From BD2-11 clade cluster bacterium bin43 (lineage in GTDB: Bacteria; Gemmatimonadota; Gemmatimonadetes; Longimicrobiales; Gaopeijiaceae): 64,000 nucleotides of DNA. Positions 10,076 to 20,482 of this stretch are shown here, one piece after another; the stretch's first letter is position 1; each line of letters opens with the position of its first letter. Location of the stretch: positions 161,281 to 225,280 of the forward strand of contig MPMR01000006.1 in the NCBI GenBank assembly GCA_002238605.1, written 5' to 3'. Below the pieces are notes generated by a model that was not told the origin of the DNA, ran no database searches, and saw only the letters and a program-made list of their open reading frames with translations. The position numbers and the translations under genes were made by a program.

Positions 10076-11026
10076 TTATCGCGTGATCCTCAGGCTCAGG
10101 GAGCCGAACATGCTGCCGGCGCCCGGGTCGAAGGGTTGCACCGAGGGGTCCGGCAAGCCGTCGAACCCCGCGGCCCAACCGATCTCGCCCGCCAGCAGAA
10201 ACACCTGCCAGGTGCGGGAGATGCCGACGAAGAGGAGCAGACGGTCAAGTGCCGGCCCGTCGAGCGTCACGCTGTGCGGCTGACGGCCCGATTCAGAGCC
10301 CTCGATGGTGACGGCGCCCGAGTAGCGGTCCCATCCGGCGCCGCCAACGATGCCCGCGGCCGACAATTCCTTGCCGATCAGGGCGCGGACGGAGGTTGCG
10401 CCCGGTTCGAGTCGTACGGCGATGGGGGAGTCCCCGGCTCCCAGCAGGACATCTCCGAAGAAACGCCTCACGACGGAGACCGAGACACCCGGAACGTCGA
10501 AAGACTCGCGCAGCAGCCCCAGCCGGGCGCCGATTCCGGACGAGTATGCGTTGCCCCCGAAGCCGTCCGCCCGCGCAAGCCCGAGTACGCCGACGGACGC
10601 GACCAGGTCCAGCGACAAGAAGCCCCCGTATTGCGGCGCCCAGCGGAAACCGTCGAATAGCCCGACCGCTCCCTCGATCGATGCATGGGAGACGGTGGAG
10701 CGGAGCTGGGGAAGGTGAATGGCGAGGGCTTCGGCGAGGTCGGGAAGCGGGATGCGGGTACCGGTGAAGCGGGCGCTCAGCGCCATGCGCGGACCCAGCC
10801 CGCGCCGCAATCCGAGGGTACTCGACGTCCCCGGGATGTCACTGCCTGCCGATGCGGCAAGGCCGACGCCCGATGCGGCCGCCTGGTATGCCGTGGCCCC
10901 GGCGGCGCACCATACGGCCCCGCCGGACGCGTCGCTGCAGCGGGCGGTGAGTTCCGCAACCGCCTGCGCGTCTCCTGCGGACGGGAAACCCGCGAGCACG
11001 AGCACCAGCCCGGCGGCGGCCCTCAC
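10076..11026 (-). CDS. Predicted outer-membrane or secreted protein, unknown
   Basis: This 316-residue protein starts with a signal peptide (MRAAAGLVLVLAGFPSAGDAQ) and ends with aromatic/hydrophobic alternating strands (SMFGSLSLRITR). That pattern suggests a small beta-barrel, but no family is recognised. Only the CSDASGGAVWC segment has cysteines that could form a disulfide. Its start overlaps the purM stop by 4 nt, so it is probably cotranscribed with purM. The order purM then outer-membrane protein then rib genes gives no functional hint. Confidence 0.5.
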   Translation of the reverse strand: MRAAAGLVLVLAGFPSAGDAQAVAELTARCSDASGGAVWCAAGATAYQAAASGVGLAASAGSDIPGTSSTLGLRRGLGPRMALSARFTGTRIPLPDLAEALAIHLPQLRSTVSHASIEGAVGLFDGFRWAPQYGGFLSLDLVASVGVLGLARADGFGGNAYSSGIGARLGLLRESFDVPGVSVSVVRRFFGDVLLGAGDSPIAVRLEPGATSVRALIGKELSAAGIVGGAGWDRYSGAVTIEGSESGRQPHSVTLDGPALDRLLLFVGISRTWQVFLLAGEIGWAAGFDGLPDPSVQPFDPGAGSMFGSLSLRITR

Positions 11027-12060
11027 CCCATCTCCACACCCGACCCGGCGACCACCTCACCCGCGACCCACGCCTCCTCCCCCCGGGCCCGCAGGCGGGA
11101 GACCAGGCCGTCGGCCTCCGCGGGTGCAACCACCACCAGCATGCCCACGCCCATGTTGAAGACCCGGTACATCTCGGGGCGCGACACGCCGCCCGCCCGC
11201 GCCAGCACGCCGAAGACGCCGGGCGGATTCCAGCTGCCGGTATCGACGCGCGCGCCCAGTCCCGGCCCCAGCGAACGCGGCAGGTTTCCGGGGATGCCCC
11301 CGCCCGTGACGTGCGCCAGGGCGCGAACGGTGCCGCGTTCGAGCTCCGGGGAAAGCGAGCCCAGGTAGCTCCGGTGCACGGCCAGCAGCGTGTCCGCGAC
11401 GGTCTCCTCGGAGTCGGGGAACGGGCTCTCTGCGTCCAGCCCCAGCACGTCGAAGACGACGCGGCGCGCCAGCGTGTAGCCGTTCGTGTGAAGTCCCGAG
11501 GAAGCCAGCGCCACCAGCGCATCGCCGGCACGCGTGCGCGACCCGTCGAGCAGTGCGCCCCGCTCCGCGATCCCGACGATGAATCCCGCCAGGTCGTACT
11601 CGCCGGGGGCGTAGAAGTCGGGCATCTGCGCCGTCTCGCCCCCCAGCAGCGCGCAGCCGTTGTCGCGGCACGCGCGGGCGACCCCCGTGACCACCCGCGC
11701 CACCACCCCCGCGTCCATGTCGCCGGTGGCGAGGTAGTCCATGAAGAAGAGCGGCCGGGCGCCCTGCACCAGGATGTCGTTCACGCAGTGGTTGACCAGA
11801 TCCGCCCCCACCGTGTCGTGGCGGCCGGAGAGGAAGGCCACCTTGAGCTTGGTGCCCACCCCGTCCGCGCTCGAGACCAGCACCGGCGCCTCCAGCCCCC
11901 CCGGCACCGCGTACATGCCCCCGAACGAGCCCATGCCCGAGAGGGTGTGGCGGTCGTGGGTGCTCGCCACCAGCGACTTGATGGCCCTCTTCGCCCGGTC
12001 CGCGGCGTCCAGGTCGACGCCCGCCGCGCGGTAGTTCAGTCTCGGGGAATCGTCAGACAA
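11023..12060 (-). CDS. purM: Phosphoribosylformylglycinamidine cyclo-ligase
   Basis: The 345-residue enzyme closes the imidazole ring in purine synthesis (FGAM to AIR). Visible features are LNYRAAGVDLDAADRAKRAI at the N-terminus, the ATP loop GMGSFGGMYAVPG, GVGTKLKVA, and the VNDILVQGARPLFFMDY segment. I place the start at TTG (12058-12060), which gives the normal length and overlaps the kinase stop by 8 nt. The longer frame upstream is a shadow of the kinase gene. Confidence 0.93.
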   Translation of the reverse strand: MSDDSPRLNYRAAGVDLDAADRAKRAIKSLVASTHDRHTLSGMGSFGGMYAVPGGLEAPVLVSSADGVGTKLKVAFLSGRHDTVGADLVNHCVNDILVQGARPLFFMDYLATGDMDAGVVARVVTGVARACRDNGCALLGGETAQMPDFYAPGEYDLAGFIVGIAERGALLDGSRTRAGDALVALASSGLHTNGYTLARRVVFDVLGLDAESPFPDSEETVADTLLAVHRSYLGSLSPELERGTVRALAHVTGGGIPGNLPRSLGPGLGARVDTGSWNPPGVFGVLARAGGVSRPEMYRVFNMGVGMLVVVAPAEADGLVSRLRARGEEAWVAGEVVAGSGVEMG

Positions 12061-12982
12061 GGCTCGCTCCAGTCGGTGACGGTTCGAGGGCGGCCCGTCC
12101 GCCGAGGACGCCGGTGCGCTCCGCGACTTCGCGGGCCTCCAGGTTCCGGAGGCGATCGAGCGAGAAGGACTCCACGGCGAAGGACCCCATCGCCGAGCCG
12201 TGCACGAGCGCCTCCCGCAACGCATCTCCGGTACGGCGTCCAGGCCCCGCAAGGTGTCCCGCAAACCCTCCGGCGAAGGCGTCTCCCGCTCCCGTGGGGT
12301 CCACCACCTGCGGCACGGGATACGCGGGACATCGGAAAGCGGCATCGCCGTCGAAGAGCAGCGCGCCCCTCGCACCCTCCTTGACGATTACGCGCCCAGG
12401 CCCGCGTTCGCGAACCCAGCGCGCCGCCTCAAGGGGATCGCCAATGCCGGAGAGCTGATGGATCTCGGCGTCGTTCACCATCAGGACATCGATGCGCTTC
12501 AGGAGCGACATGAGCGCGTCCCGCTCCCGCTCGATCCAGTAGTTCATGGTGTCGCAGACCACCAGTTCGGGGCTCTCCACCTGGTCCAGCACCTCGCCCT
12601 GGAGAATCGGGTGGATGTTGCCCAGCGAGACGATGCGCGCCTTGCGGAAGGACGCGGGAATGGCAGGGCTGAAGTCGGCGAAGACGCCCAGCGTCGTGAA
12701 GAGGGTCTCCCGCGCGCTGAAGTCGGCGTTGTACGCCCCACCCCAGCGAAAACTCTCCCCCGCAGCGACCTGCAGCCCCGAGAAATCGACGCCGCGCTCG
12801 CGCAGAAAGTCCAGTTGCGCCAGCGGGAAGTCGTCGCCGACCACCGCCACCACCTGGACCGGCTGGTAGAGGCTGGCCGCCGCCGCGAAAAACGAGGCCG
12901 ACCCCCCCAGCACCTCCTCGGCCCTTCCGTACGGCGTCTCGACCGTGTCGAGCGCCAGACTCCCCACGACCAGGGCGGACAT
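12053..12982 (-). CDS. PfkB-family carbohydrate/nucleoside kinase
   Basis: This is a 309-residue ribokinase-fold protein. The N-terminal SALVVGSLALDTVETPYG and the C-terminal ATP/catalytic motif DPTGAGDAFAGGFAGHL (the second Asp is the base) identify PfkB. The substrate is not evident; residues such as NYWIERERDALM resemble adenosine/sugar-kinase relatives without a clear match. It lies between argS and purM, with a purM overlap, so a role in purine salvage is possible but unproven. Confidence 0.8.
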   Translation of the reverse strand: MSALVVGSLALDTVETPYGRAEEVLGGSASFFAAAASLYQPVQVVAVVGDDFPLAQLDFLRERGVDFSGLQVAAGESFRWGGAYNADFSARETLFTTLGVFADFSPAIPASFRKARIVSLGNIHPILQGEVLDQVESPELVVCDTMNYWIERERDALMSLLKRIDVLMVNDAEIHQLSGIGDPLEAARWVRERGPGRVIVKEGARGALLFDGDAAFRCPAYPVPQVVDPTGAGDAFAGGFAGHLAGPGRRTGDALREALVHGSAMGSFAVESFSLDRLRNLEAREVAERTGVLGGRAALEPSPTGASLV

Positions 12983-12992
12983 GCCGGTCGCC

Positions 12993-14690
12993 TCAGTCCT
13001 CGCGGCGGGCCATGCGGGTCGGCGCCTCGACGCCCAGCAGGGCGAGCGCGTTGCGCAGCACCACGCGCACGGCTCCGGTGAGGGCAAGGCGCGCGGCCCT
13101 GAGCGCCGGGTCGCCCGCCAGCACGGCGAGGCCGGGGTTGCGGGTGGGATTGCCGGCGTGATACCACGAGTTGACCATGCCCGCGGTGTGCTCCAGGTAC
13201 TCGCACACCAGGTGGGGCGCGCGGGAACGGGCCGCCCGGCGCACCAGTTCCGGGAACTCGCCCAGCCGCGCCATCAACGCCCGCTCGCGCGGGTGCTCCA
13301 GCAGGGACAGATCGAGGCCTTCCGGGACGAGCTGGCCCGTCGACATGGCGTCGGGATCCATCCCCGCCTTGCGGAAGATGCTGCACATGCGGGCGTGCGC
13401 GTACTTGCTCTTGTAGACCGGGTTGCGGTCGGAATGGTCGAGGGCGGCATCCAGATCGAAGACCAGGTGCGCCTCCGGCTTGCGCATCACGAAGAAGTAG
13501 CGGACCACGTCCGCGCCCACGGCATCGACCAGTTCGCGCAGCGTGGTGTAGCCCCCGGACCGCTTCGAGAGCCTTACCTCGACCCCGCTGCGCTCCACGG
13601 TGACCATCTGGTGCAGCAGATACTCGGGATACCCTCGCGGGCGGCCGAGCGCCTCGAGCCCCGCGCGCACCCGGTCGACGGTGCCGTGATGGTCCGAGCC
13701 CTGCACGTTGACGACCTCGTGGAAGCCGCGCCGCCACTTGCTCATGTGGTAGGCGACGTCCGGCAGGAAGTAGGTGGGGCTGCCGTCGCTCTTGACCATC
13801 ACCCGGTCCTTCTGGTCGCCGAAGGCGGTGGTGGCGAGCCAGGTGGCGCCGTCGCGCTCGTAGACGTGCCCGGTCTCGCGCAGCGCCGCGATGGTCGCGT
13901 CGACTGCGCCGTCCGTGTAGAGCGAGGATTCGAGGAAGTAGCAGTCGAAGTGCACGCCGAAGTCAGCGAGGTCGCGGTCCTGCTCCTCGCGCAGCACGCG
14001 CACCGCGAAGCGCTCGCAGGCGGCGAGCCGTTCTTCGGCCGCGGAATCCACGAGGCGGTCCCCCTCCGCTTGCGCGAGCCGCTCCGCGATCTCCGCGACG
14101 TATTCCCCGTGATATCCGTCTTCGGGGAAACCGGCGTCCACGCCGAAGTGCCGCAGATAGCGGCAGGCGACGCTCTCCCCCAGCCGCTCGATCTGGCGGC
14201 CCGCGTCGTTGTAGTAGTACTCCCGGTACGCGGCCCATCCGGTCCACTCCAGCAGGTTGGCCAGCGTGTCGCCGAGCGCGGCCTGGCGCCCGTGGCCCAG
14301 GTGCAGGGGACCGGTGGGATTGGCGGAGACGAACTCCACCATGATGGCTCTTCCCTGCCCGTCCGCGGAGCGCCCATAGCGCTCGTCCCGGCGGAGAATC
14401 TCCCCGATCACCGCGGATACCCGCGAGGCCGAGAAGCGGAAGTTCAGGAACCCCGGGCCAGCGACCTCCACCGATGCGATCCCGGTACCGTCCAGCTCCA
14501 GCCGTTCCGCGATCTCGTCCGCGATGCCGCGCGGAGGCCGTCTCAGCCGGGAGGCGAGCGTGAGCGCCACCGAGGAAGCGATGTCGCCGTGGTCCGGGTC
14601 GCGCGGCCGCTCCAGCCGGACTTCGTGCCCGGCGACACCCATTTCCGCCAGTGCCTGTTCGAGGATGCCGCGCAGCGCGTGCCGGCTCAT
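12993..14690 (-). CDS. argS: Arginyl-tRNA synthetase
   Basis: This is a 565-residue class I synthetase. The N-terminal Arg-S domain ends near residue 110, the HIGH motif is SANPTGPLHLGHGR near residue 120, and the KMSK-loop equivalent is LSKRSGGYTTL. The C-terminal DALR anticodon-binding domain includes HLVCEYLEHTAGMVNSWYH. Its ATG overlaps the FmdB gene stop as ATGA. Confidence 0.95.
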   Translation of the reverse strand: MSRHALRGILEQALAEMGVAGHEVRLERPRDPDHGDIASSVALTLASRLRRPPRGIADEIAERLELDGTGIASVEVAGPGFLNFRFSASRVSAVIGEILRRDERYGRSADGQGRAIMVEFVSANPTGPLHLGHGRQAALGDTLANLLEWTGWAAYREYYYNDAGRQIERLGESVACRYLRHFGVDAGFPEDGYHGEYVAEIAERLAQAEGDRLVDSAAEERLAACERFAVRVLREEQDRDLADFGVHFDCYFLESSLYTDGAVDATIAALRETGHVYERDGATWLATTAFGDQKDRVMVKSDGSPTYFLPDVAYHMSKWRRGFHEVVNVQGSDHHGTVDRVRAGLEALGRPRGYPEYLLHQMVTVERSGVEVRLSKRSGGYTTLRELVDAVGADVVRYFFVMRKPEAHLVFDLDAALDHSDRNPVYKSKYAHARMCSIFRKAGMDPDAMSTGQLVPEGLDLSLLEHPRERALMARLGEFPELVRRAARSRAPHLVCEYLEHTAGMVNSWYHAGNPTRNPGLAVLAGDPALRAARLALTGAVRVVLRNALALLGVEAPTRMARRED

Positions 14691-15094
14691 TGCTTCGAGC
14701 CGCTCTTTGCCCGGCTGCCCGTGCCGCTCACGGACGAGGATCCACCCGAATCGGCTCCCGGGGCCTCCGCGCCCGGATCGGAGGACGATGCCGCCGAGGT
14801 CTTCGCTTCGCTCTTCTTCGGGGACTCGGCCGAGTCCCCGTTCGAGGACTTGGCGGCGGACGCCGTGGCCGGCTCCTTCCCCGCATCGGCCGCGGCCCGG
14901 TCCCGGTACTCCTGGCTGCGGTGATCCGTAATGTAGAAGCCCTCGCCCTTGAAGATGAAACCCGTCCCGCCGGTGATCCTGCGCCGCGCGGCGGCCCCGC
15001 AGTCGGGACAGCTGGAGAGCGGTTCGTCGGACATTCGCTGGAAGACCTCGAAGGCCTGCCCGCAGCCGCTGCACTCGTAGTCGTAGGTAGGCAT
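14687..15094 (-). CDS. FmdB-type zinc-ribbon protein
   Basis: The first 50 residues form a zinc ribbon with two CxxC pairs (CSGCG at 9-13, CPDCG at 33-37), starting MPTYDYECSGCG as in the FmdB putative regulatory family, and ending GFIFKGEGFYITD. The remaining 85 residues are a low-complexity Ser/Ala/Lys tail. The function of the family is unsettled. It is coupled to argS by a 4-nt overlap. Confidence 0.8.
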   Translation of the reverse strand: MPTYDYECSGCGQAFEVFQRMSDEPLSSCPDCGAAARRRITGGTGFIFKGEGFYITDHRSQEYRDRAAADAGKEPATASAAKSSNGDSAESPKKSEAKTSAASSSDPGAEAPGADSGGSSSVSGTGSRAKSGSKQ

Positions 15095-15181
15095 GGGTGG
15101 TGGATTCGGGGTTGGTTCGACCCGCCAAACTAATCGTCTTTGCAGATGACCGGAAACCGGGGAACGGCGTGTGGCCGACGG

Positions 15182-16750
15182 CTACTGGCCCGCGTACCGC
15201 CCCCACTCCCGCATCAGGACCCCGCTGATCTCGCCCAGGGTCGCGCGGGCGCGCACGGCCGCCACCATGGGAGGCACCAGGTTTGTGTCCGTGCGCGCCG
15301 CCTCCCGCACCCGTTCGAGGGCGCGCGCGGCCCCGGTGCCGTCCCTGCCGGCGCGCAGCCGCGCCAGCCTGGCGCGCTGCTCGGCCTCGAGCGCCCCGTA
15401 GTCGGGGGCGCGGGCGGGCGGATCCGCGCCCTCCTCGACGTAGCGGTTCACCCCGACCACGACCCTCTCGCCCGACTCGACCGCGAGCTGCGTGCGGTAC
15501 GCCGACCGGTGAATGTGGTCGCGCATGTAGTCGAGGGATTGCGCGGCTCCACCGGATTCGGCGATGCGATCCAGGTGAACGCGCGCTCTTGATTCGATCT
15601 CATCCGTAAGCGCTTCAACGAAATAGCTTCCCCCCAGAGGATCGACCGTGCGGGCCACCCCGCTCTCGCGCAACAGAATCTGCTGCGTGCGCAGGGCGAT
15701 GCGGACGGATTCCTCGGTAGGGAGCGCGAGCGCTTCGTCGTATCCGTTGGTGTGCAGCGACTGCGTCCCCCCCAGCACCGCCGCGAGCGCCTGCAGGGCG
15801 GTGCGGGTCACGTTGTTGAGGGGCTGCTGGGCGGTGAGCGTCGAGCCGCCGGTCTGGGTGTGGAAGCGCAGCCGCGCGCTTCGGTCGGACGCCCCGAACT
15901 GTTCGCGCATCAGCCGCGCCCACAGCCGGCGGGCGGCGCGGAACTTGGCCACCTCCTCCAGCACGTCGCTGTGCGCGGCGAAGAAGAAGGACAGGTGCGG
16001 CGCGAAGTCCTCGAGCGCCACTCCGGATCCGAGCGCGCGGCGCACGTACTCGAGCCCGTTGGCGAAGGTGAAGGCGATCTCCTGGGGCGCGGTCGAGCCG
16101 GCCTCGCGAATGTGGTAGCCGGAGATCGACACGGGATTCCACCGCGGCAGTTCGCGCGAACAGAACGCGATCACGTCCGACACCAGACGGAGCGAGGGCT
16201 CCGACGGGTAGATGTAGGTCCCCCGGGCGATGTACTCCTTGAGGATGTCGTTCTGCACCGTCCCGGCCAGCTGCGCGCGCGGCACGCCCCGTTCGTCGGC
16301 CACGGCGACGTAGAGCGCGAGCAGGATGGCGGCGGTCGAATTGATGGTCATGGAGGTGGAGACGTCCTCGAGGGGGATCCCCTCGAAGAGCAGGCGCATG
16401 TCCTCGATGGAGTCGATCGCCACCCCGACCCGGCCGACCTCGCCGGCGGCCATGGGATCGTCCGAGTCGTAGCCCATCTGCGTGGGCAGGTCGAAGGCGA
16501 CCGAGAGCCCGGTGGTGCCGCTTTCCAGCAGGTAGCGGTAGCGCCGGTTGGTCCGGGCCGCGGTGCCGAAGCCGGCGTACTGGCGCATGGTCCACGGCCG
16601 GCCCCGGTACATGGTACGGTGGATGCCGCGCGTGAAGGGAAACTCCCCCGGTTCGCCCGGATCGCGCGGGGTCGGATCCGACGCATCGGGGCCGTACAGC
16701 CGTTCGACCGGGATCCCGCTGTCGGTGGCCGGACGCGGATCGTCGCTCAT
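15182..16750 (-). CDS. Methylmalonyl-CoA mutase, large-subunit catalytic domain (no B12 domain)
   Basis: These 522 residues form the acyl-CoA-binding barrel of the mutase: [37 protein letters not shown], and [17 protein letters not shown]. The C-terminal cobalamin-binding domain with DxHxxG is absent, so a separate small B12 subunit must be encoded elsewhere. The enzyme interconverts methylmalonyl-CoA and succinyl-CoA in propionate breakdown. Its ATG overlaps the stop of the biotin-carrier gene, which places it in one operon with propionyl-CoA carboxylase. Confidence 0.9.
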   Translation of the reverse strand: MSDDPRPATDSGIPVERLYGPDASDPTPRDPGEPGEFPFTRGIHRTMYRGRPWTMRQYAGFGTAARTNRRYRYLLESGTTGLSVAFDLPTQMGYDSDDPMAAGEVGRVGVAIDSIEDMRLLFEGIPLEDVSTSMTINSTAAILLALYVAVADERGVPRAQLAGTVQNDILKEYIARGTYIYPSEPSLRLVSDVIAFCSRELPRWNPVSISGYHIREAGSTAPQEIAFTFANGLEYVRRALGSGVALEDFAPHLSFFFAAHSDVLEEVAKFRAARRLWARLMREQFGASDRSARLRFHTQTGGSTLTAQQPLNNVTRTALQALAAVLGGTQSLHTNGYDEALALPTEESVRIALRTQQILLRESGVARTVDPLGGSYFVEALTDEIESRARVHLDRIAESGGAAQSLDYMRDHIHRSAYRTQLAVESGERVVVGVNRYVEEGADPPARAPDYGALEAEQRARLARLRAGRDGTGAARALERVREAARTDTNLVPPMVAAVRARATLGEISGVLMREWGRYAGQ

Positions 16751-17358
16751 CGCTCCGGCCGGCTGGCGGAATCGTCCGGGGAGTGATCCCGGCCTTCGCG
16801 GACGCCATCGTTGCCTGCGTCCTGCTCGAACTCGACCAGAAGGTCGCCGCGCCTGACGGACGCCCCGGCCGCGACATGCACGCGGCGCACCCGTCCCGCG
16901 GCGCGTGCGCGCAACTCGTTCTCCATCTTCATCGCTTCCACGATCAGCAATCCCTGGCCCGCGGCGACCTCCTGGCCTTTCTCGACGTCGACCCGCAGCA
17001 CGAGCCCCGGCATGGGCGCGCGCAACGGCTCGAGCCCGGCGGCCGCGGCGGCCCGATCCCCCTGCGCCTGGCGCACCCGCCAGCTTCGCTCATCCGCGAC
17101 CTCGACCTGGTAGGAGCGGCCCCGGTGATGGATCTCCCAGGCGGCCTCGCCGACCCGGACGCCGTACAGGCGGTGGGGGCGGTCCCCTACCGACAGGATG
17201 AGCGACCGGCCGCAGCCGCCCTCGAGCACCCGAGCCTCGTCGCCGGTACCCACCAGCCGCGCGGTGCGGCCGTCCACCTTCACCTGCACGACGCGTTCCT
17301 CGACGGCTACATGGTAGCGTACGCCCTTCCCCCGGTTTCGGTGCCCGGGCCCGCTCAC
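16747..17358 (-). CDS. Biotin carboxyl carrier (biotinyl domain) protein
   Basis: The 203-residue protein ends in a biotinyl domain with the biotinylation motif EAMKMEN near residue 158, preceded by [17 protein letters not shown]. The N-terminal half resembles the BT-type linker of propionyl-CoA carboxylase alpha chains. I place the start at GTG 17356-17358, overlapping the biotin carboxylase stop as GTGA. In many bacteria this part is fused to the carboxylase; here it is split off as a separate gene. Confidence 0.85.
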   Translation of the reverse strand: MSGPGHRNRGKGVRYHVAVEERVVQVKVDGRTARLVGTGDEARVLEGGCGRSLILSVGDRPHRLYGVRVGEAAWEIHHRGRSYQVEVADERSWRVRQAQGDRAAAAAGLEPLRAPMPGLVLRVDVEKGQEVAAGQGLLIVEAMKMENELRARAAGRVRRVHVAAGASVRRGDLLVEFEQDAGNDGVREGRDHSPDDSASRPER

Positions 17359-18860
17359 GGCAGCACCGCCCACTTCGCGCCCGCCCTGCGCCAGGCCGAG
17401 AAAACCGGAGGGACGGCCGCGCGCCGCCCCCGCGCCGGTTGCCGGCCGCGCTCTCCGTCCGCCAGCAGCGCCGCGGCCGCCGCCACAACCGCCAGCGTGT
17501 CCGCATCGACGTCGCCGGCGGTCAGCTCGGGATGATCCTCGATGAAGCGGATGCTCAGGTCGCCCCGCCGGAAGGCGGCGTGGCGCATCACCCGCTGGTG
17601 GAAGGGGACGCTGGTGGGCACCCCCACGATGGTCAGCTCGTCGAGCGCGCGCGCCATGCGCCGGACCGCCGAGGCGCGGTCGAGCCCCCAGGTGACCAGC
17701 TTGCCCAGAAGGGGATCGTAGTGGCGACCGATGTCGAACCCGGCACGAATGCCGCCGTCCCAGCGCACCCCCGCGCCCACCGGCACCTCGAGCACCTCCA
17801 CCCGCCCGGTGGCGGGCAGGAAGCCCTGGAAGGGATCCTCGCTGGTGATCCGGCACTCGACGGCGTGGCCGCTCAGGCGCACATCCTCCTGGGTGAAGGA
17901 GAGCGGTTCGCCCGCCGCCACCCGCAACTGCCACTCGACCAGGTCGATCCCCGTGACCAGCTCCGTGACAGGGTGCTCGACCTGCAGCCGGGTGTTCATC
18001 TCCAGGAAATGGAAGTCGCCGTCGAGGTACAGGAACTCCACCGTGCCCGCACCGACGTAGCCGACCGCGCGCGCGGCCCTCGCCGCGGCCTCGCCCATGC
18101 GCGTCCTCAGCTCCGGCGTGGCCACCGGAGAGGGCGACTCCTCCACCAGCTTCTGGTGCCGCCGCTGGATCGAGCATTCGCGCTCGCCCAGATGGACCAG
18201 GTTCCCGTGCCCGTCGCCCAGCACCTGCACCTCGATGTGCCGGGGCGCATCCAGATAACGCTCCAGATAGACCGCCGGATCGCCGAAGGCTGCCTCCGCC
18301 TCGCGGCCGGCCGCCGCCAGCGCCCGCTCCAGTCCCTCCGGCCCCTCCACCACGCGCATCCCCTTGCCGCCGCCCCCGGCCGCCGCCTTGAGCAGCACCG
18401 GAAAGCCGATCTCGCGAGCCTGCCGGCGCGCCTCGTCCGGGTTGCGAACCGGCCCCGGGGAACCCGGAATCACCGGTGTGCCCGCCTCCTGCATCAGCCT
18501 GCGGGCACGCACCTTGTCGCCCATCGCGGCGATGGTGTCGGGCTTCGGGCCGATGAACACCAGCCCGGCGTCCCGCACCGCGCGCGCGAACACGGCCCGC
18601 TCCGACAGAAAGCCGTATCCGGGGTGCACCGCGCGTGCCCCCGAGCGCGCCGCGACCTCGAGCAGCCGGTCGGTGCGCAGGTAGCTCTCGCCGGAAGGCG
18701 CGGGCCCGATCCCGTAGGCTTCGTCCGCCGCGAGCACATGGGGCGCGCCGCGGTCCGCCTCCGAGTACACGGCGATGCTCCTCACGCCCAGCTCCCGGCA
18801 TGCGCGCACGATGCGCAGCGCGATCTCGCCCCGGTTGGCGATCAGAACCGATTCGAGCAC
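17355..18860 (-). CDS. Biotin carboxylase subunit (acetyl-/propionyl-CoA carboxylase)
   Basis: This is a 501-residue ATP-grasp enzyme that carboxylates biotin. It shows SVLIANRGEIALRIVRACRE at the N-terminus, the Gly-rich ATP loop KAAAGGGGKGM, and the catalytic segment EMNTRLQVEHPVTE. The start is GTG at 18858-18860 with a GGAG upstream; the further open frame is a shadow. The last 50 residues (after ELTAGDVDADTL) are divergent. It is grouped with a PccB-type carboxyltransferase and methylmalonyl-CoA mutase, so propionyl-CoA is the likely substrate. Confidence 0.92.
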   Translation of the reverse strand: MLESVLIANRGEIALRIVRACRELGVRSIAVYSEADRGAPHVLAADEAYGIGPAPSGESYLRTDRLLEVAARSGARAVHPGYGFLSERAVFARAVRDAGLVFIGPKPDTIAAMGDKVRARRLMQEAGTPVIPGSPGPVRNPDEARRQAREIGFPVLLKAAAGGGGKGMRVVEGPEGLERALAAAGREAEAAFGDPAVYLERYLDAPRHIEVQVLGDGHGNLVHLGERECSIQRRHQKLVEESPSPVATPELRTRMGEAAARAARAVGYVGAGTVEFLYLDGDFHFLEMNTRLQVEHPVTELVTGIDLVEWQLRVAAGEPLSFTQEDVRLSGHAVECRITSEDPFQGFLPATGRVEVLEVPVGAGVRWDGGIRAGFDIGRHYDPLLGKLVTWGLDRASAVRRMARALDELTIVGVPTSVPFHQRVMRHAAFRRGDLSIRFIEDHPELTAGDVDADTLAVVAAAAALLADGERGRQPARGRRAAVPPVFSAWRRAGAKWAVLP

Positions 18861-18870
18861 CGGCGGCTCC

Positions 18871-20421
18871 TCAGAGCGGAATGTTGCCGTGTTTCCTGGA
18901 CGGGTTGGCGTCGCGCTTGTTCTCGAGCATGTCGAGGGCGCCGGCCAGCCGGGCACGGGTCTCGCGCGGGTCGATGACGTCGTCGACATACCCGCGCGCC
19001 GCGGCGATGTAGGGATGAGCGAACCGCTCGCGGTATTCGTCCATTCGCTCCCTGAGCGCGGCTTCAGGGTCGTCGGCCCTCGCGATCTCCTTGCGGAAGA
19101 GGATCTCGACAGCGCCCTTGGGCCCCATTACCGCGATCTCCGCAGTGGGCCACGCCAGGCTCATGTCCCCGCGAATGTGCCGCGAGTTCATCACGTCGTA
19201 GGCGCCGCCGTACGCCTTGCGCGTGATGACGGTGACCCTGGGCACCGTGGCCTCGGCGAAGGCATACAGCAGCTTGGCGCCGTGGCGGATGATCCCGCCA
19301 TGCTCCTGACCGACCCCGGGAAGGAACCCCGGCACGTCCTCGAAGACCACCAGCGGGATGTTGAAGGCGTCGCAGAAGCGCACGAAGCGTGCCCCCTTGT
19401 CCGACGAATCGATATCCAGGACGCCTGCGAGAACCGCAGGCTGGTTGGCCACCACCCCCACCGCGTGTCCCCCGAGGTGGGCGAAGCCGGTGATCAGGTT
19501 GGGGGCGAAGCGGGCGTGGACCTCGTAGAACGCGCCGTCGTCCACCACGCGCCCGATCACGCCCTTCATGTCGTAGGGCTTGTTGGGGTTGGAGGGGACG
19601 GCATCCACGAGTGCCTCATCCGCTCGATCCACCGGATCCCGTGTTTCCCGGCGCGGCGCGGGCTCGGTGTTGTTCTGCGGGATGTAGCGGAAGAGCTCGC
19701 GCACGGAAGCCAGAGTCCCGGGTTCGGAGTCCCCGACGAAGTGCGCCACGCCCGAGGTCGAGGCGTGGATGCCGGCGCCGCCCAGGCTCTCCATGTCCAC
19801 GTCCTCGTGGGTCACCGTGCGCACCACCTCCGGCCCGGTCACGAACATGAAGCTGGTGCCGCGCACCATGTAGACGAAATCGGTGATGGCGGGAGAGTAG
19901 ACGGCGCCGCCCGCGCAAGGCCCCATGATGACGCTGATCTGGGGAATCACGCCCGAGGCCAGGGTGTTGCGCAGGAAGATGTCCGCGTAGCCACCCAACG
20001 AGGCCACTCCCTCCTGGATCCGGGCCCCTCCGGAGTCGTTCAGCCCCACGACCGGCGCTCCGGTCTTCAGCGCCAGGTCCTGCACCTTCACGATCTTCTC
20101 GGCGTGAGCCTCGGAGAGTGAGCCCCCGAAGACGGTGAAGTCCTGGGAGAAGACGTAGACCAGGCGCCCGTCGATGCGCCCGTGGCCGGTGACCACCCCG
20201 TCCCCGAGGATCCTGCGCTCCTCCAGGCCGAAATCGGTCGAGCGATGGGTGACGAAGCGGTCGAGCTCAACGAAGCTCCCGGGATCCAGAAGCAGATCGA
20301 GGCGTTCGCGGGCCGAGAGCTTGCCCCGCGCGTGCTGTGCCGCCAGGCGTTCTTCTCCCCCGCCCCGCTCCGCTTCCCGGCGCAGGCGCCGAAGGCGGTC
20401 CAGCTCCTCGCGGGTGCTCAC
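18871..20421 (-). CDS. pccB: Propionyl-CoA carboxylase beta chain (carboxyltransferase)
   Basis: This 516-residue protein has two crotonase-like halves. Signatures are [51 protein letters not shown], and [17 protein letters not shown]. It moves the carboxyl group from biotin to propionyl-CoA. The start is GTG at 20419-20421 after a GGAG-like sequence. It heads the four-gene run of carboxyltransferase, biotin carboxylase, biotin carrier and mutase. Confidence 0.9.
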   Translation of the reverse strand: MSTREELDRLRRLRREAERGGGEERLAAQHARGKLSARERLDLLLDPGSFVELDRFVTHRSTDFGLEERRILGDGVVTGHGRIDGRLVYVFSQDFTVFGGSLSEAHAEKIVKVQDLALKTGAPVVGLNDSGGARIQEGVASLGGYADIFLRNTLASGVIPQISVIMGPCAGGAVYSPAITDFVYMVRGTSFMFVTGPEVVRTVTHEDVDMESLGGAGIHASTSGVAHFVGDSEPGTLASVRELFRYIPQNNTEPAPRRETRDPVDRADEALVDAVPSNPNKPYDMKGVIGRVVDDGAFYEVHARFAPNLITGFAHLGGHAVGVVANQPAVLAGVLDIDSSDKGARFVRFCDAFNIPLVVFEDVPGFLPGVGQEHGGIIRHGAKLLYAFAEATVPRVTVITRKAYGGAYDVMNSRHIRGDMSLAWPTAEIAVMGPKGAVEILFRKEIARADDPEAALRERMDEYRERFAHPYIAAARGYVDDVIDPRETRARLAGALDMLENKRDANPSRKHGNIPL

Positions 20422-20482
20422 AGGAGACGAAACTCGGGGAGGACCGGCGTCACCCGGGTGAGGGCGGGCGCACACCAGGACA

